A stretch of 64,000 nt of DNA from Mercurialis annua (taxonomy: Eukaryota > Streptophyta > Magnoliopsida > Malpighiales > Euphorbiaceae). Below, in pieces: positions 50,859 through 63,196 of the stretch. How positions within the stretch are numbered: position 1 is the first letter of the stretch; every line of letters starts with the position of its first letter. The notes below the pieces were generated by a model. It did no database searches and was not told the origin of the DNA. It saw only the letters and a program-made list of their open reading frames with translations. Position numbers and translations under genes: made by a program. The stretch spans positions 23,635,501 through 23,699,500 of the forward strand of contig NC_065577.1 in assembly GCF_937616625.2 (NCBI RefSeq). Direction: 5' to 3'.

Positions 50859-53800
50859 GTGAAACATTTAGATTTGTTTCGTAACATTATAAACTTTTGG
50901 CTTAAATTGCTAAAAAGGTGAAACGCTTGGATTCGTTTCGTAACGTTTGTAAACGTTGGGCTTAAATTGCTAAAAATGTGAAACACTTGGATTTGTTTTG
51001 TAATGTTTGTAAACGTTTCGCTTAAATTGATAGAAAGGTAAAACGATTGGTTTTGTTTCGTAACTTTTTTAAACGTTTGACTTAATTCGCTAAAAAGGGG
51101 AAACGTTTGGATTTGTTTCATAACGTTTATAAACCTTTGGCTTAAATAGCCAAAAAGGGGAAATGTTTGGATTTGTTTCATAACTTTTGCAAACGTTTGG
51201 CTTAAATCGTTAAAAAGGTGAAACGTTTAGATTTGTTTCCTAACGTTTGCAAACTGTTGGCTTAAATTGCTAAAAAAGTGAAACGTTTGGATTTGTTTCA
51301 TAACGTTTGTAAACGTTTGGTTTAAATTGCTAAAAAGGTGAAACACTTGGATTTGTTTCGTAACGTTTGTATAGGTTTGGCTTAAATTGCCGAAAAGGTG
51401 AAACATTTGGATTTGTTTTGTAGCGTTTGTAAACGTTTGGCTTAAATCGCTAAAAAGTTGAAATGTTTGGATTTGTTTCGTACCGTTTCTTTATATTTGG
51501 CTTAAATCTCTAAAAAGGTGAAACGTTTGGATTTGTTTCGTAATGTTTGTAAACGTTTGGCTTAAATTGCTAAAAAGGTGAAACGCTTGGTTTTGTTTTG
51601 TAACGTTTGTAAACGTTTGGCTTAAATTGCTAATCATGGGAAACGTTTGGATTTGTTTCGTAACGTTTGTTTATTTGGCTTAAATTGCTAAAACAGTGAC
51701 ACGCTGGGATTTGTTTCGTAATGTTTGTAAACGTTTGGTTTAAATTGCTACAAAGGTGAAACGTTTGGATTTGTTTCATAACATTTGTAAACGTTTGGTT
51801 TATATTGCTAAATAGGTGAAACGTTTGGATTTGTTTCGTAACATTTATAAAGGTTTGGCTTAAATTGCTAAAAAGATGAAACATTTTGGATTTGTTTCGT
51901 AGCGTTTATAAACGTTTGGCTTAAATCGTTAAGAAGGTGAAACATTTGGATTTGTTTCGTGCCGTTTGTAAACATTTGGCTTAAATCACTAAAAACATGA
52001 AACGTTTGGATTTGTTTCGTAACTTTTGTAAACCTTTGGCTTAAATTGCTAAAAAGGCGGAACGCTTGGTTTTGTTTCGTAACGTTTGTAAACGTTTTGA
52101 TTAAATTGCTAAACATATGAAATGTTTGGATTTCTATCGTAATGTTTGTAAATTTGGCTTAAATTGCTAAAAAGGTGAAATGCTGGGATTTATTCTATTA
52201 TGTTTGTAAACATTTAGTTTAAATTGCTAAAAAGGTGAAACAGTCCGATTTGTTTCGTAACATTTTAAAATGTTTGGCTTAAATTGCATTGAAGATGAAA
52301 CGCTTTGATTTGTTTCGTAGCATTTGTAAACGTTTGGCTTAAATGGCTAAAACGGTTAAACATTTGGATTTGTTTCGTAACGTTTGTAAACGTTTGGCAT
52401 ATATTGCTAAAAAGGGGAAATGCTTGGATTTTTTCTATTATGTTTGTAAACATTTAGTTTAAATTGCTAAAAAGGTGAAACAGTCGGATTTGTTTCGTAA
52501 CATTTTAAAATGTTTGGCTTAAATTGCATTGAAGATGAAACGCTTTGATTTGTTTCGTAGCATTTGTAAACGTTTGGCTTAAATGGCTAAAACGGTTAAA
52601 CATTTGGATTTGTTTCGTAACGTTTGTAAACGTTTGGCTTATATTGCTAAAAAGGGGAAATGCTTGGATTTTTTCGTAACGTTTGTAAACGTTTGGCTTA
52701 AATTGATAGAAAGGTGAAATGATTGGTTTTGTTTCGTAACATTTGTAAACGTTTGGCTTAATTCGCAAAAAATGGGAAACGTTTGAATTTGTTTGGTAAT
52801 GTTTTAAACGTTTGGTTTTGTTTCGAAACGTTTGTAAACGTTTGGATTATATTGCTAAATAGGTAAAACGTTTGGATTTGTTTCGTAACATTTATAAAGG
52901 TTTGGCTTAAATTGCTAAAAAGATGAAACATTTTGGATTTGTTTCGTAGCGTTTGTAAACGGTTGGCTTAAATCGCTAAAAAGGTGACACATTTGGATTT
53001 GTTTCGAAACGTTTGCAAACGATTGGCTTAAATCGCTAAAAAGGTGAAACGTTTGGATTTGTTTCGTAACGTTTGTAAACGTTTGGTTTAAATTGCTAAA
53101 AAGGTGAAACGCTTCGATTTGTTTCGTAACGTTTGTAAAGGTTTGGCTTAAATTGCTAAAAAGATGAAACGTTTGGATTTGTTTTGTAGCGTTTGTAAAC
53201 GTTTGTCTTAAATCGCAAAAAAGTTGAAACGTTTGGATTTGTTTCGTACCGTTTCTAAACGTTTGGCTTAAATCGCTAAAAAGGTGAAACGTTTGGATTT
53301 TTTTCGTAGCATTTGTAAACGTTTGGCTTATATTGCTAAAAAGGTGAAACGCTTGATTTTGTTTCGTAACGTTTGTAAACGTTTGGCTTAAATTGCTAAA
53401 CATTGAAAACGTTTGGATTTTTTTCGTAACGTTTGTAAATTTGGCTTAAATTGTTAAAAAGGTAAAACACTGGGATTTGTTTCGTAATATTTGTAAACGT
53501 TTGGTTTAAATTCCTAAAAAGGTGAAACGTTTGGATTTGTTTCGTAACGTTTGGTTTACATTGCTAAAAAGGTGAAACGTTTGGATTAGTTTCGTAACGT
53601 TTATAAAGGTTTGGCTTATATTGATAAAAAGATGAAACATTTTGGATTTGTTTCGTAGCATTTGTAAACGTTTGGCCTAAATCGCTAAAAAGGTGAAACG
53701 TTTGGATTTCTTTCGTATCGTTTGTAAACATTTGGCTTAAATCACCAAAACAAAGAAACGCTTGGATTTGTTTCGTAACGTTTGTAAACGTTTGGCTTAA

Positions 53801-53874
53801 ATTGCTAAAAAGGTGAAACACTTGGATTTGTTTCTTAACGTTTGTAAACGTTTGGCTTAATTTGCTAAAAAAAA
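50859..53874 (+). repeat. Higher-order satellite unit, long form plus 240 bp (3016 bp), unit 2
   Basis: Same unit as 48083-50858 with an internal tandem duplication of 240 bp, exactly four monomers: 52195-52434 repeated at 52435-52674. Confidence 0.92.
52195..52674 (+). repeat. Internal 240-bp tandem duplication within unit 2
   Basis: The word CTATTATGTTTGTAAAC begins at 52195 and again at 52435. The two 240-bp copies differ at only a few bases (for example CAGTCCG versus CAGTCGG, and GGCATATA versus GGCTTATA). Other units carry only one copy. Confidence 0.92.
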
Positions 53875-55759
53875 GTGAAACATTTAGATTTGTTTCGTAA
53901 CATTATAAACTTTTGGCTTAAATTGCTAAAAAGGTGAAACGCTTGGATTCGTTTCGTAACGTTTGTAAACGTTGGGCTTAAATTGCTAAAAATGTGAAAC
54001 ACTTGGATTTGTTTTGTAATGTTTGTAAACGTTTCGCTTAAATTGATAGAAAGGTAAAACGATTGGTTTTGTTTCGTAACTTTTTTAAACGTTTGACTTA
54101 ATTCGCTAAAAAGGGGAAACGTTTGGATTTGTTTCATAACGTTTATAAACCTTTGGCTTAAATAGCCAAAAAGGGGAAATGTTTGGATTTGTTTCATAAC
54201 TTTTGCAAACGTTTGGCTTAAATCGTTAAAAAGGTGAAACGTTTAGATTTGTTTCCTAACGTTTGCAAACTTTTGGCTTAAATTGCTAAAAAAGTGAAAC
54301 GTTTGGATTTGTTTCATAACGTTTGTAAACGTTTGGTTTAAATTGCTAAAAAGGTGAAACACTTGGATTTGTTTCGTAACGTTTGTATAGGTTTGGCTTA
54401 AATTGCCGAAAAGGTGAAACATTTGGATTTGTTTTGTAGCGTTTGTAAACGTTTGGCTTAAATCGCTAAAAAGTTGAAATGTTTGGATTTGTTTCGTACC
54501 GTTTCTTTATATTTGGCTTAAATCTCTAAAAAGGTGAAACGTTTGGATTTGTTTCGAAACGTTTGTAAACGTTTGGCTTAAATTGCTAAAAAGGTGAAAC
54601 GCTTGGTTTTGTTTTGTAACGTTTGTAAACGTTTGGCTTAAATTGCTAATCATGGGAAACGTTTGGATTTGTTTCGTAACGTTTGTTTATTTGGCTTAAA
54701 TTGCTAAAACAGTGACACGCTGGGATTTGTTTCGTAATGTTTGTAAACGTTTGGTTTAAATTGCTACAAAGGTGAAACGTTTGGATTTGTTTCATAACAT
54801 TTGTAAACGTTTGGTTTATATTGCTAAATAGGTGAAACGTTTGGATTTGTTTCGTAACATTTATAAAGGTTTGGCTTAAATTGCTAAAAAGATGAAACAT
54901 TTTGGATTTGTTTCGTAGCGTTTATAAACGTTTGACTTAAACCGTTAAGAAGGTGAAACATTTGGATTTGTTTCGTGCCGTTTGTAAACATTTCGCTTAA
55001 ATCACTAAAAAGATGAAACGTTTGGATTTGTTTCGTAACTTTTGTAAACGTTTGGCTTAAATTGCTAAAAAGGCGGAACGCTTGGTTTTGTTTCGTAACG
55101 TTTGTAAACGTTTTGATTAAATTGCTAAACATATGAAATGTTTGGATTTCTATCGTAATGTTTGTAAATTTGGCTTAAATTGCTAAAAAGGTGAAATGCT
55201 GGGATTTATTCTATTATGTTTGTAAACATTTAGTTTAAATTGCTAAAAAGGTGAAACAGTCGGATTTGTTTCGTAACATTTTAAAATGTTTGGCTTAAAT
55301 TGCATTGAAGATGAAACGCTTTGATTTGTTTCGTAGCATTTGTAAACGTTTGGCTTAAATGGCTAAAACGGTTAAACATTTGGATTTGTTTCGTAACGTT
55401 TGTAAACGTTTGGCTTATATTGCTAAAAAGGGGAAATGCTTGGATTTTTTCGTAACGTTTGTAAACGTTTGGCTTAAATTGATAGAAAGGTGAAATGATT
55501 GGTTTTGTTTCGTAACATTTGTAAACGTTTGGCTTAATTCGCAAAAAATGGGAAACGTTTGAATTTGTTTGGTAATGTTTTAAACGTTTGGTTTTGTTTC
55601 GAAACGTTTGTAAACGTTTGGATTATATTGCTAAATAGGTAAAACGTTTGGATTTGTTTCGTAACATTTATAAAGGTTTGGCTTAAATTGCTAAAAAGAT
55701 GAAACATTTTGGATTTGTTTCGTAGCGTTTGTAAACGTTTGGCTTAAATCGCTAAAAAA
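53875..55759 (+). repeat. Higher-order satellite unit, short form (1885 bp), unit 3
   Basis: Matches the first 1885 bp of the long unit and lacks the last 891 bp (about 15 monomers). The junction is near 55743-55760, where AAATCGCTAAAAAAGTG replaces the TTAATTTGCTAAAAAAAAGTG context seen before the other anchors. Confidence 0.92.
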
Positions 55760-58535
55760 GTGAAACATTTAGATTTGTTTCGTAACATTATAAACTTTTG
55801 GCTTAAATTGCTAAAAAGGTGAAACGCTTGGATTCTTTTCGTAACGTTTGTAAACGTTGGGCTTAAATTGCTAAAAATGTGAAACACTTGGATTTGTTTT
55901 GTAATGTTTGTAAACGTTTCGCTTAAATTGATAGAAAGGTAAAACGATTGGTTTTGTTTCGTAACTTTTTTAAACGTTTGACTTAATTCGCTAAAAAGGG
56001 GAAACGTTTGGATTTGTTTCATAACGTTTATAAACCTTTGGCTTAAATTGCCAAAAAGGGGAAATGTTTGGATTTGTTTCATAACTTTTGCAAACGTTTG
56101 GCTTAAATCGTTAAAAAGGTGAAACGTTTCGATTTGTTTCCTAACGTTTGCAAACTTTTGGCTTAAATTGCTAAAAAAGTGAAACGTTTGGATTTGTTTC
56201 ATAACGTTTGTAAACGTTTGGTTTAAATTGCTAAAAAGGTGAAACACTTGGATTTGTTTCGTAACGTTTGTATAGGTTTGGCTTAAATTGCCGAAAAGGT
56301 GAAACATTTGGATTTGTTTTGTAGCGTTTGTAAACGTTTGGCTTAAATCGCTAAAAAGTTGAAATGTTTGGATTTGTTTCGTACCGTTTCTTTATATTTG
56401 GCTTAAATCTCTAAAAAGGTGAAACGTTTGGATTTGTTTCGAAACGTTTGTAAACGTTTGGCTTAAATTGCTAAAAAGGTGAAACGCTTGGTTTTGTTTT
56501 GTAACGTTTGTAAACGTTTGGCTTAAATTGCTAATCATGGGAAACGTTTGGATTTGTTTCGTAACGTTTGTTTATTTGGCTTAAATTGCTAAAACAGTGA
56601 CACGCTGGGATTTGTTTCGTAATGTTTGTAAACGTTTGGTTTAAATTGCTACAAAGGTGAAACGTTTGGATTTGTTTCATAATATTTGTAAACGTTTGGT
56701 TTATATTGCTAAATAGGTGAAACGTTTGGATTTGTTTCATAACATTTATAAAGGTTTGGCTTAAATTGCTAAAAAGATGAAACATTTTGGATTTGTTTCG
56801 TAGCGTTTATAAACGTTTGGCTTAAATCGTTAAGAAGGTGAAACATTTGGATTTGTTTGGTGCCGTTTGTAAACATTTGGCTTAAATCACTAAAAAGATG
56901 AAACGTTTGGATTTGTTTCGTAACTTTTGTAAACGTTTGGCTTAAATTGCTAAAAAGGCGGAACGCTTGGTTTTGTTTCGTAACGTTTGTAAACGTTTTG
57001 ATTAAATTGCTAAACATATGAAATGTTTGGATTTCTATCGTAATGTTTGTAAATTTGGCTTAAATTGCTAAAAAGGTGAAATGCTGGGATTTATTCTATT
57101 ATGTTTGTAAACATTTAGTTTAAATTGCTAAAAAGGTGAAACAGTCAGATTTGTTTCGTAACATTTTAAAATGTTTGGCTTAAATTGCATTGAAGATGAA
57201 ACGCTTTGATTTGTTTCGTAGCATTTGTAAACGTTTGGCTTAAATGGCTAAAACGGTTAAACATTTGGATTTGTTTCGTAACGTTTGTAAACGTTTGGCT
57301 TATATTGCTAAAAAGGGGAAATGCTTGGATTTTTTCGTAACGTTTGTAAACGTTTGGCTTAAATTGATAGAAAGGTGAAATGATTGGTTTTGTTTCGTAA
57401 CATTTGTAAACGTTTGGCTTAATTCGCAAAAAATGGGAAACGTTTGAATTTGTTTGGTAATGTTTTAAACGTTTGGTTTTGTTTCGAAACGTTTGTAAAC
57501 GTTTGGATTATATTGCTAAATAGGTAAAACGTTTGGATTTGTTTCGTAACATTTATAAAGGTTTGGCTTAAATTGCTAAAAAGATGAAACATTTTGGATT
57601 TGTTTCGTAGCGTTTGTAAACGGTTGGCTTAAATCGCTAAAAAGGTGACACATTTGGATTTGTTTCGAAACGTTTGCAAACGATTGGCTTAAATCGCTAA
57701 AAAGGTGAAACGTTTGGATTTGTTTCGTAACGTTTGTAAACGTTTGGTTTAAATTGCTAAAAAGGTGAAACGCTTGGATTTGTTTCGTAACGTTTGTAAA
57801 GGTTTGGCTTAAATTGCTAAAAAGATGAAACGTTTGGATTTGTTTTGTAGCGTTTGTAAACGTTTGGCTTAAATCGCTAAAAAGTTGAAACGTTTGGATT
57901 TGTTTCGTACCGTTTCTAAACGTTTGGCTTAAATCGCTAAAAAGGTGAAACGTTTGGATTTTTTTCGTAGCATTTGTAAACGTTTGGCTTATATTGCTAA
58001 AAAGGTGAAACGCTTGATTTTGTTTCGTAACGTTTGTAAACGTTTGGCTTAAATTGCTAAACATTGAAAACGTTTGGATTTTTTTCGTAACGTTTGTAAA
58101 TTTGGCTTAAATTGTTAAAAAGGTAAAACACTGGGATTTGTTTCGTAATATTTGTAAACGTTTGGTTTAAATTCCTAAAAAGGTGAAACGTTTGGATTTG
58201 TTTCGTAACGTTTGGTTTACATTGCTAAAAAGGTGAAACGTTTGGATTAGTTTGGTAACGTTTATAAAGGTTTGGCTTATATTGATAAAAAGATGAAACA
58301 TTTTGGATTTGTTTCGTAGCATTTGTAAACGTTTGGCCTAAATCGCTAAAAAGGTGAAACGTTTGGATTTCTTTCGTATCGTTTGTAAACATTTGGCTTA
58401 AATCACCAAAACAAAGAAACGCTTGGATTTGTTTCGTAACGTTTGTAAACGTTTGGCTTAAATTGCTAAAAAGGTGAAACACTTGGATTTGTTTCTTAAC
58501 GTTTGTAAACGTTTGGCTTAATTTGCTAAAAAAAA
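55760..58535 (+). repeat. Higher-order satellite unit, long form (2776 bp), unit 4
   Basis: Long unit carrying private variants such as GGATTCTTTTCG (near 55831), AAATTGCCAAAAAGG and CATAATATTTG. Unit 6 shares these, while units 1-3 and 5 lack them. Confidence 0.92.
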
Positions 58536-60420
58536 GTGAAACATTTAGATTTGTTTCGTAACATTATAAACTTTTGGCTTAAATTGCTAAAAAGGTGAAA
58601 CGCTTGGATTCGTTTCGTAACGTTTGTAAACGTTGGGCTTAAATTGCTAAAAATGTGAAACACTTGGATTTGTTTTGTAATGTTTGTAAACGTTTCGCTT
58701 AAATTGATAGAAAGGTAAAACGATTGGTTTTGTTTCGTAACTTTTTTAAACGTTTGACTTAATTCGCTAAAAAGGGGAAACGTTTGGATTTGTTTCATAA
58801 CGTTTATAAACCTTTGGCTTAAATAGCCAAAAAGGGGAAATGTTTGGATTTGTTTCATAACTTTTGCAAACGTTTGGCTTAAATCGTTAAAAAGGTGAAA
58901 CGTTTAGATTTGTTTCCTAACGTTTGCAAACTGTTGGCTTAAATTGCTAAAAAAGTGAAACGTTTGGATTTGTTTCATAACGTTTGTAAACGTTTGGTTT
59001 AAATTGCTAAAAAGGTGAAACACTTGGATTTGTTTCGTAACGTTTGTATAGGTTTGGCTTAAATTGCCGAAAAGGTGAAACATTTGGATTTGTTTTGTAG
59101 CGTTTGTAAACGTTTGGCTTAAATCGCTAAAAAGTTGAAATGTTTGGATTTGTTTCGTACCGTTTCTTTATATTTGGCTTAAATCTCTAAAAAGGTGAAA
59201 CGTTTGGATTTGTTTCGAAACGTTTGTAAACGTTTGGCTTAAATTGCTAAAAAGGTGAAACGCTTGGTTTTGTTTTGTAACGTTTGTAAACGTTTGGCTT
59301 AAATTGCTAATCATGGGAAACGTTTGGATTTGTTTCATAACGTTTGTTTATTTGGCTTAAATTGCTAAAACAGTGACACGCTGGGATTTGTTTCGTAATG
59401 TTTGTAAACGTTTGGTTTAAATTGCTACAAAGGTGAAACGTTTGGATTTGTTTCATAACATTTGTAAACGTTTGGTTTATATTGCTAAATAGGTGAAACG
59501 TTTGGATTTGTTTCGTAACATTTATAAAGGTTTGGCTTAAATTCCTAAAAAGATGAAACATTTTGGATTTGTTTCGTAGCGTTTATAAACGTTTGGCTTA
59601 AATCGTTAAGAAGGTGAAACATTTGGATTTGTTTCGTGCCGTTTGTAAACATTTCGCTTAAATCACTAAAAAGATGAAACGTTTGGATTTGTTTCGTAAC
59701 TTTTGTAAACGTTTGGCTTATATTGCTAAAAAGGCGGAACGCTTGGTTTTGTTTCGTAACGTTTGTAAACGTTTTGATTAAATTGCTAAACATATGAAAT
59801 GTTTGGATTTCTATCGTAATGTTTGTAAATTTGGCTTAAATTGCTAAAAAGGTGAAATGCTGGGATTTATTCTATTATGTTTGTAAACATTTAGTTTAAA
59901 TTGCTAAAAAGGTGAAACAGTCCGATTTGTTTCGTAACATTTTAAAATGTTTGGCTTAAATTGCATTGAAGATGAAACGCTTTGATTTGTTTCGTAGCAT
60001 TTGTAAACGTTTGGCTTAAATGGCTAAAACGGTTAAACATTTGGATTTGTTTCGTAACGTTTGTAAACGTTTGGCTTATATTGCTAAAAAGGGGAAATGC
60101 TTGGATTTTTTCGTAACGTTTGTAAACGTTTGGCTTAAATTGATAGAAAGGTGAAATGATTGGTTTTGTTTCGTAACATTTGTAAACGTTTGGCTTAATT
60201 CGCAAAAAATGGGAAACGTTTGAATTTGTTTGGTAATGTTTTAAACGTTTGGTTTTGTTTCGAAACGTTTGTAAACGTTTGGATTATATTGCTAAATAGG
60301 TAAAACGTTTGGATTTGTTTCGTAACATTTATAAAGGTTTGGCTTAAATTGCTAAAAAGATGAAACATTTTGGATTTGTTTCGTAGCGTTTGTAAACGTT
60401 TGGCTTAAATCGCTAAAAAA
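58536..60420 (+). repeat. Higher-order satellite unit, short form (1885 bp), unit 5
   Basis: Same 891-bp deletion and same junction as the unit at 53875-55759. With the following long unit it repeats the 4661-bp composite 53875-58535. Confidence 0.92.
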
Positions 60421-63196
60421 GTGAAACATTTAGATTTGTTTCGTAACATTATAAACTTTTGGCTTAAATTGCTAAAAAGGTGAAACGCTTGGATTCTTTT
60501 CGTAACGTTTGTAAACGTTGGGCTTAAATTGCTAAAAATGTGAAACACTTGGATTTGTTTTGTAATGTTTGTAAACGTTTCGCTTAAATTGATAGAAAGG
60601 TAAAACGATTGGTTTTGTTTCGTAACTTTTTTAAACGTTTGACTTAATTCGCTAAAAAGGGGAAACGTTTGGATTTGTTTCATAACGTTTATAAACCTTT
60701 GGCTTAAATTGCCAAAAAGGGGAAATGTTTGGATTTGTTTCATAACTTTTGCAAACGTTTGGCTTAAATCGTTAAAAAGGTGAAACGTTTAGATTTGTTT
60801 CCTAACGTTTGCAAACTTTTGGCTTAAATTGCTAAAAAAGTGAAACGTTTGGATTTGTTTCATAACGTTTGTAAACGTTTGGTTTAAATTGCTAAAAAGG
60901 TGAAACACTTGGATTTGTTTCGTAACGTTTGTATAGGTTTGGCTTAAATTGCCGAAAAGGTGAAACATTTGGATTTGTTTTGTAGCGTTTGTAAACGTTT
61001 GGCTTAAATCGCTAAAAAGTTGAAATGTTTGGATTTGTTTCGTACCGTTTCTTTATATTTGGCTTAAATCTCTAAAAAGGTGAAACGTTTGGATTTGTTT
61101 CGAAACGTTTGTAAACGTTTGGCTTAAATTGCTAAAAAGGTGAAACGCTTGGTTTTGTTTTGTAACGTTTGTAAACGTTTGGCTTAAATTGCTAATCATG
61201 GGAAACGTTTGGATTTGTTTCGTAACGTTTGTTTATTTGGCTTAAATTGCTAAAACAGTGACACGCTGGGATTTGTTTCGTAATGTTTGTAAACGTTTGG
61301 TTTAAATTGCTACAAAGGTGAAACGTTTGGATTTGTTTCATAATATTTGTAAACGTTTGGTTTATATTGCTAAATAGGTGAAACGTTTGGATTTGTTTCA
61401 TAACATTTATAAAGGTTTGGCTTAAATTGCTAAAAAGATGAAACATTTTGGATTTGTTTCGTAGCGTTTATAAACGTTTGGCTTAAATCGTTAAGAAGGT
61501 GAAACATTTGGATTTGTTTGGTGCCGTTTGTAAACATTTGGCTTAAATCACTAAAAAGATGAAACGTTTGGATTTGTTTCGTAACTTTTGTAAACGTTTG
61601 GCTTAAATTGCTAAAAAGGCGGAACGCTTGGTTTTGTTTCGTAACGTTTGTAAACGTTTTGATTAAATTGCTAAACATATGAAATGTTTGGATTTCTATC
61701 GTAATGTTTGTAAATTTGGCTTAAATTGCTAAAAAGGTGAAATGCTGGGATTTATTCTATTATGTTTGTAAACATTTAGTTTAAATTGCTAAAAAGGTGA
61801 AACAGTCAGATTTGTTTCGTAACATTTTAAAATGTTTGGCTTAAATTGCATTGAAGATGAAACGCTTTGATTTGTTTCGTAGCATTTGTAAACGTTTGGC
61901 TTAAATGGCTAAAACGGTTAAACATTTGGATTTGTTTCGTAACGTTTGTAAACGTTTGGCTTATATTGCTAAAAAGGGGAAATGCTTGGATTTTTTCGTA
62001 ACGTTTGTAAACGTTTGGCTTAAATTGATAGAAAGGTGAAATGATTGGTTTTGTTTCGTAACATTTGTAAACGTTTGGCTTAATTCGCAAAAAATGGGAA
62101 ACGTTTGAATTTGTTTGGTAATGTTTTAAACGTTTGGTTTTGTTTCGAAACGTTTGTAAACGTTTGGATTATATTGCTAAATAGGTAAAACGTTTGGATT
62201 TGTTTCGTAACATTTATAAAGGTTTGGCTTAAATTGCTAAAAAGATGAAACATTTTGGATTTGTTTCGTAGCGTTTGTAAACGGTTGGCTTAAATCGCTA
62301 AAAAGGTGACACATTTGGATTTGTTTCGAAACGTTTGCAAACGTTTGGCTTAAATCGCTAAAAAGGTGAAACGTTTGGATTTGTTTCGTAACGTTTGTAA
62401 ACGTTTGGTTTAAATTGCTAAAAAGGTGAAACGCTTGGATTTGTTTCGTAACGTTTGTAAAGGTTTGGCTTAAATTGCTAAAAAGATGAAACGTTTGGAT
62501 TTGTTTTGTAGCGTTTGTAAACGTTTGTCTTAAATCGCAAAAAAGTTGAAACGTTTGGATTTGTTTCGTACCGTTTCTAAACGTTTGGCTTAAATCGCTA
62601 AAAAGGTGAAACGTTTGGATTTTTTTCGTAGCATTTGTAAACGTTTGGCTTATATTGCTAAAAAGGTGAAACGCTTGATTTTGTTTCGTAACGTTTGTAA
62701 ACGTTTGGCTTAAATTGCTAAACATTGAAAACGTTTGGATTTTTTTCGTAACGTTTGTAAATTTGGCTTAAATTGTTAAAAAGGTAAAACACTGGGATTT
62801 GTTTCGTAATATTTGTAAACGTTTGGTTTAAATTCCTAAAAAGGTGAAACGTTTGGATTTGTTTCGTAACGTTTGGTTTACATTGCTAAAAAGGTGAAAC
62901 GTTTGGATTAGTTTGGCAACGTTTATAAAGGTTTGGCTTATATTGATAAAAAGATGAAACATTTTGGATTTGTTTCGTAGCATTTGTAAACGTTTGGCCT
63001 AAATCGCTAAAAAGGTGAAACGTTTGGATTTCTTTCGTATCGTTTGTAAACATTTGGCTTAAATCACCAAAACAAAGAAACGCTTGGATTTGTTTCGTAA
63101 CGTTTGTAAACGTTTGGCTTAAATTGCTAAAAAGGTGAAACACTTGGATTTGTTTCTTAACGTTTGTAAACGTTTGGCTTAATTTGCTAAAAAAAA
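60421..63196 (+). repeat. Higher-order satellite unit, long form (2776 bp), unit 6
   Basis: Near-identical to 55760-58535, including GGATTCTTTTCG and CATAATATTTG. A few bases differ, for example CGTTTGTCTTAAATCGCAA near 62521 where unit 4 has GGCTTAAATCGCTAA. Confidence 0.92.
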
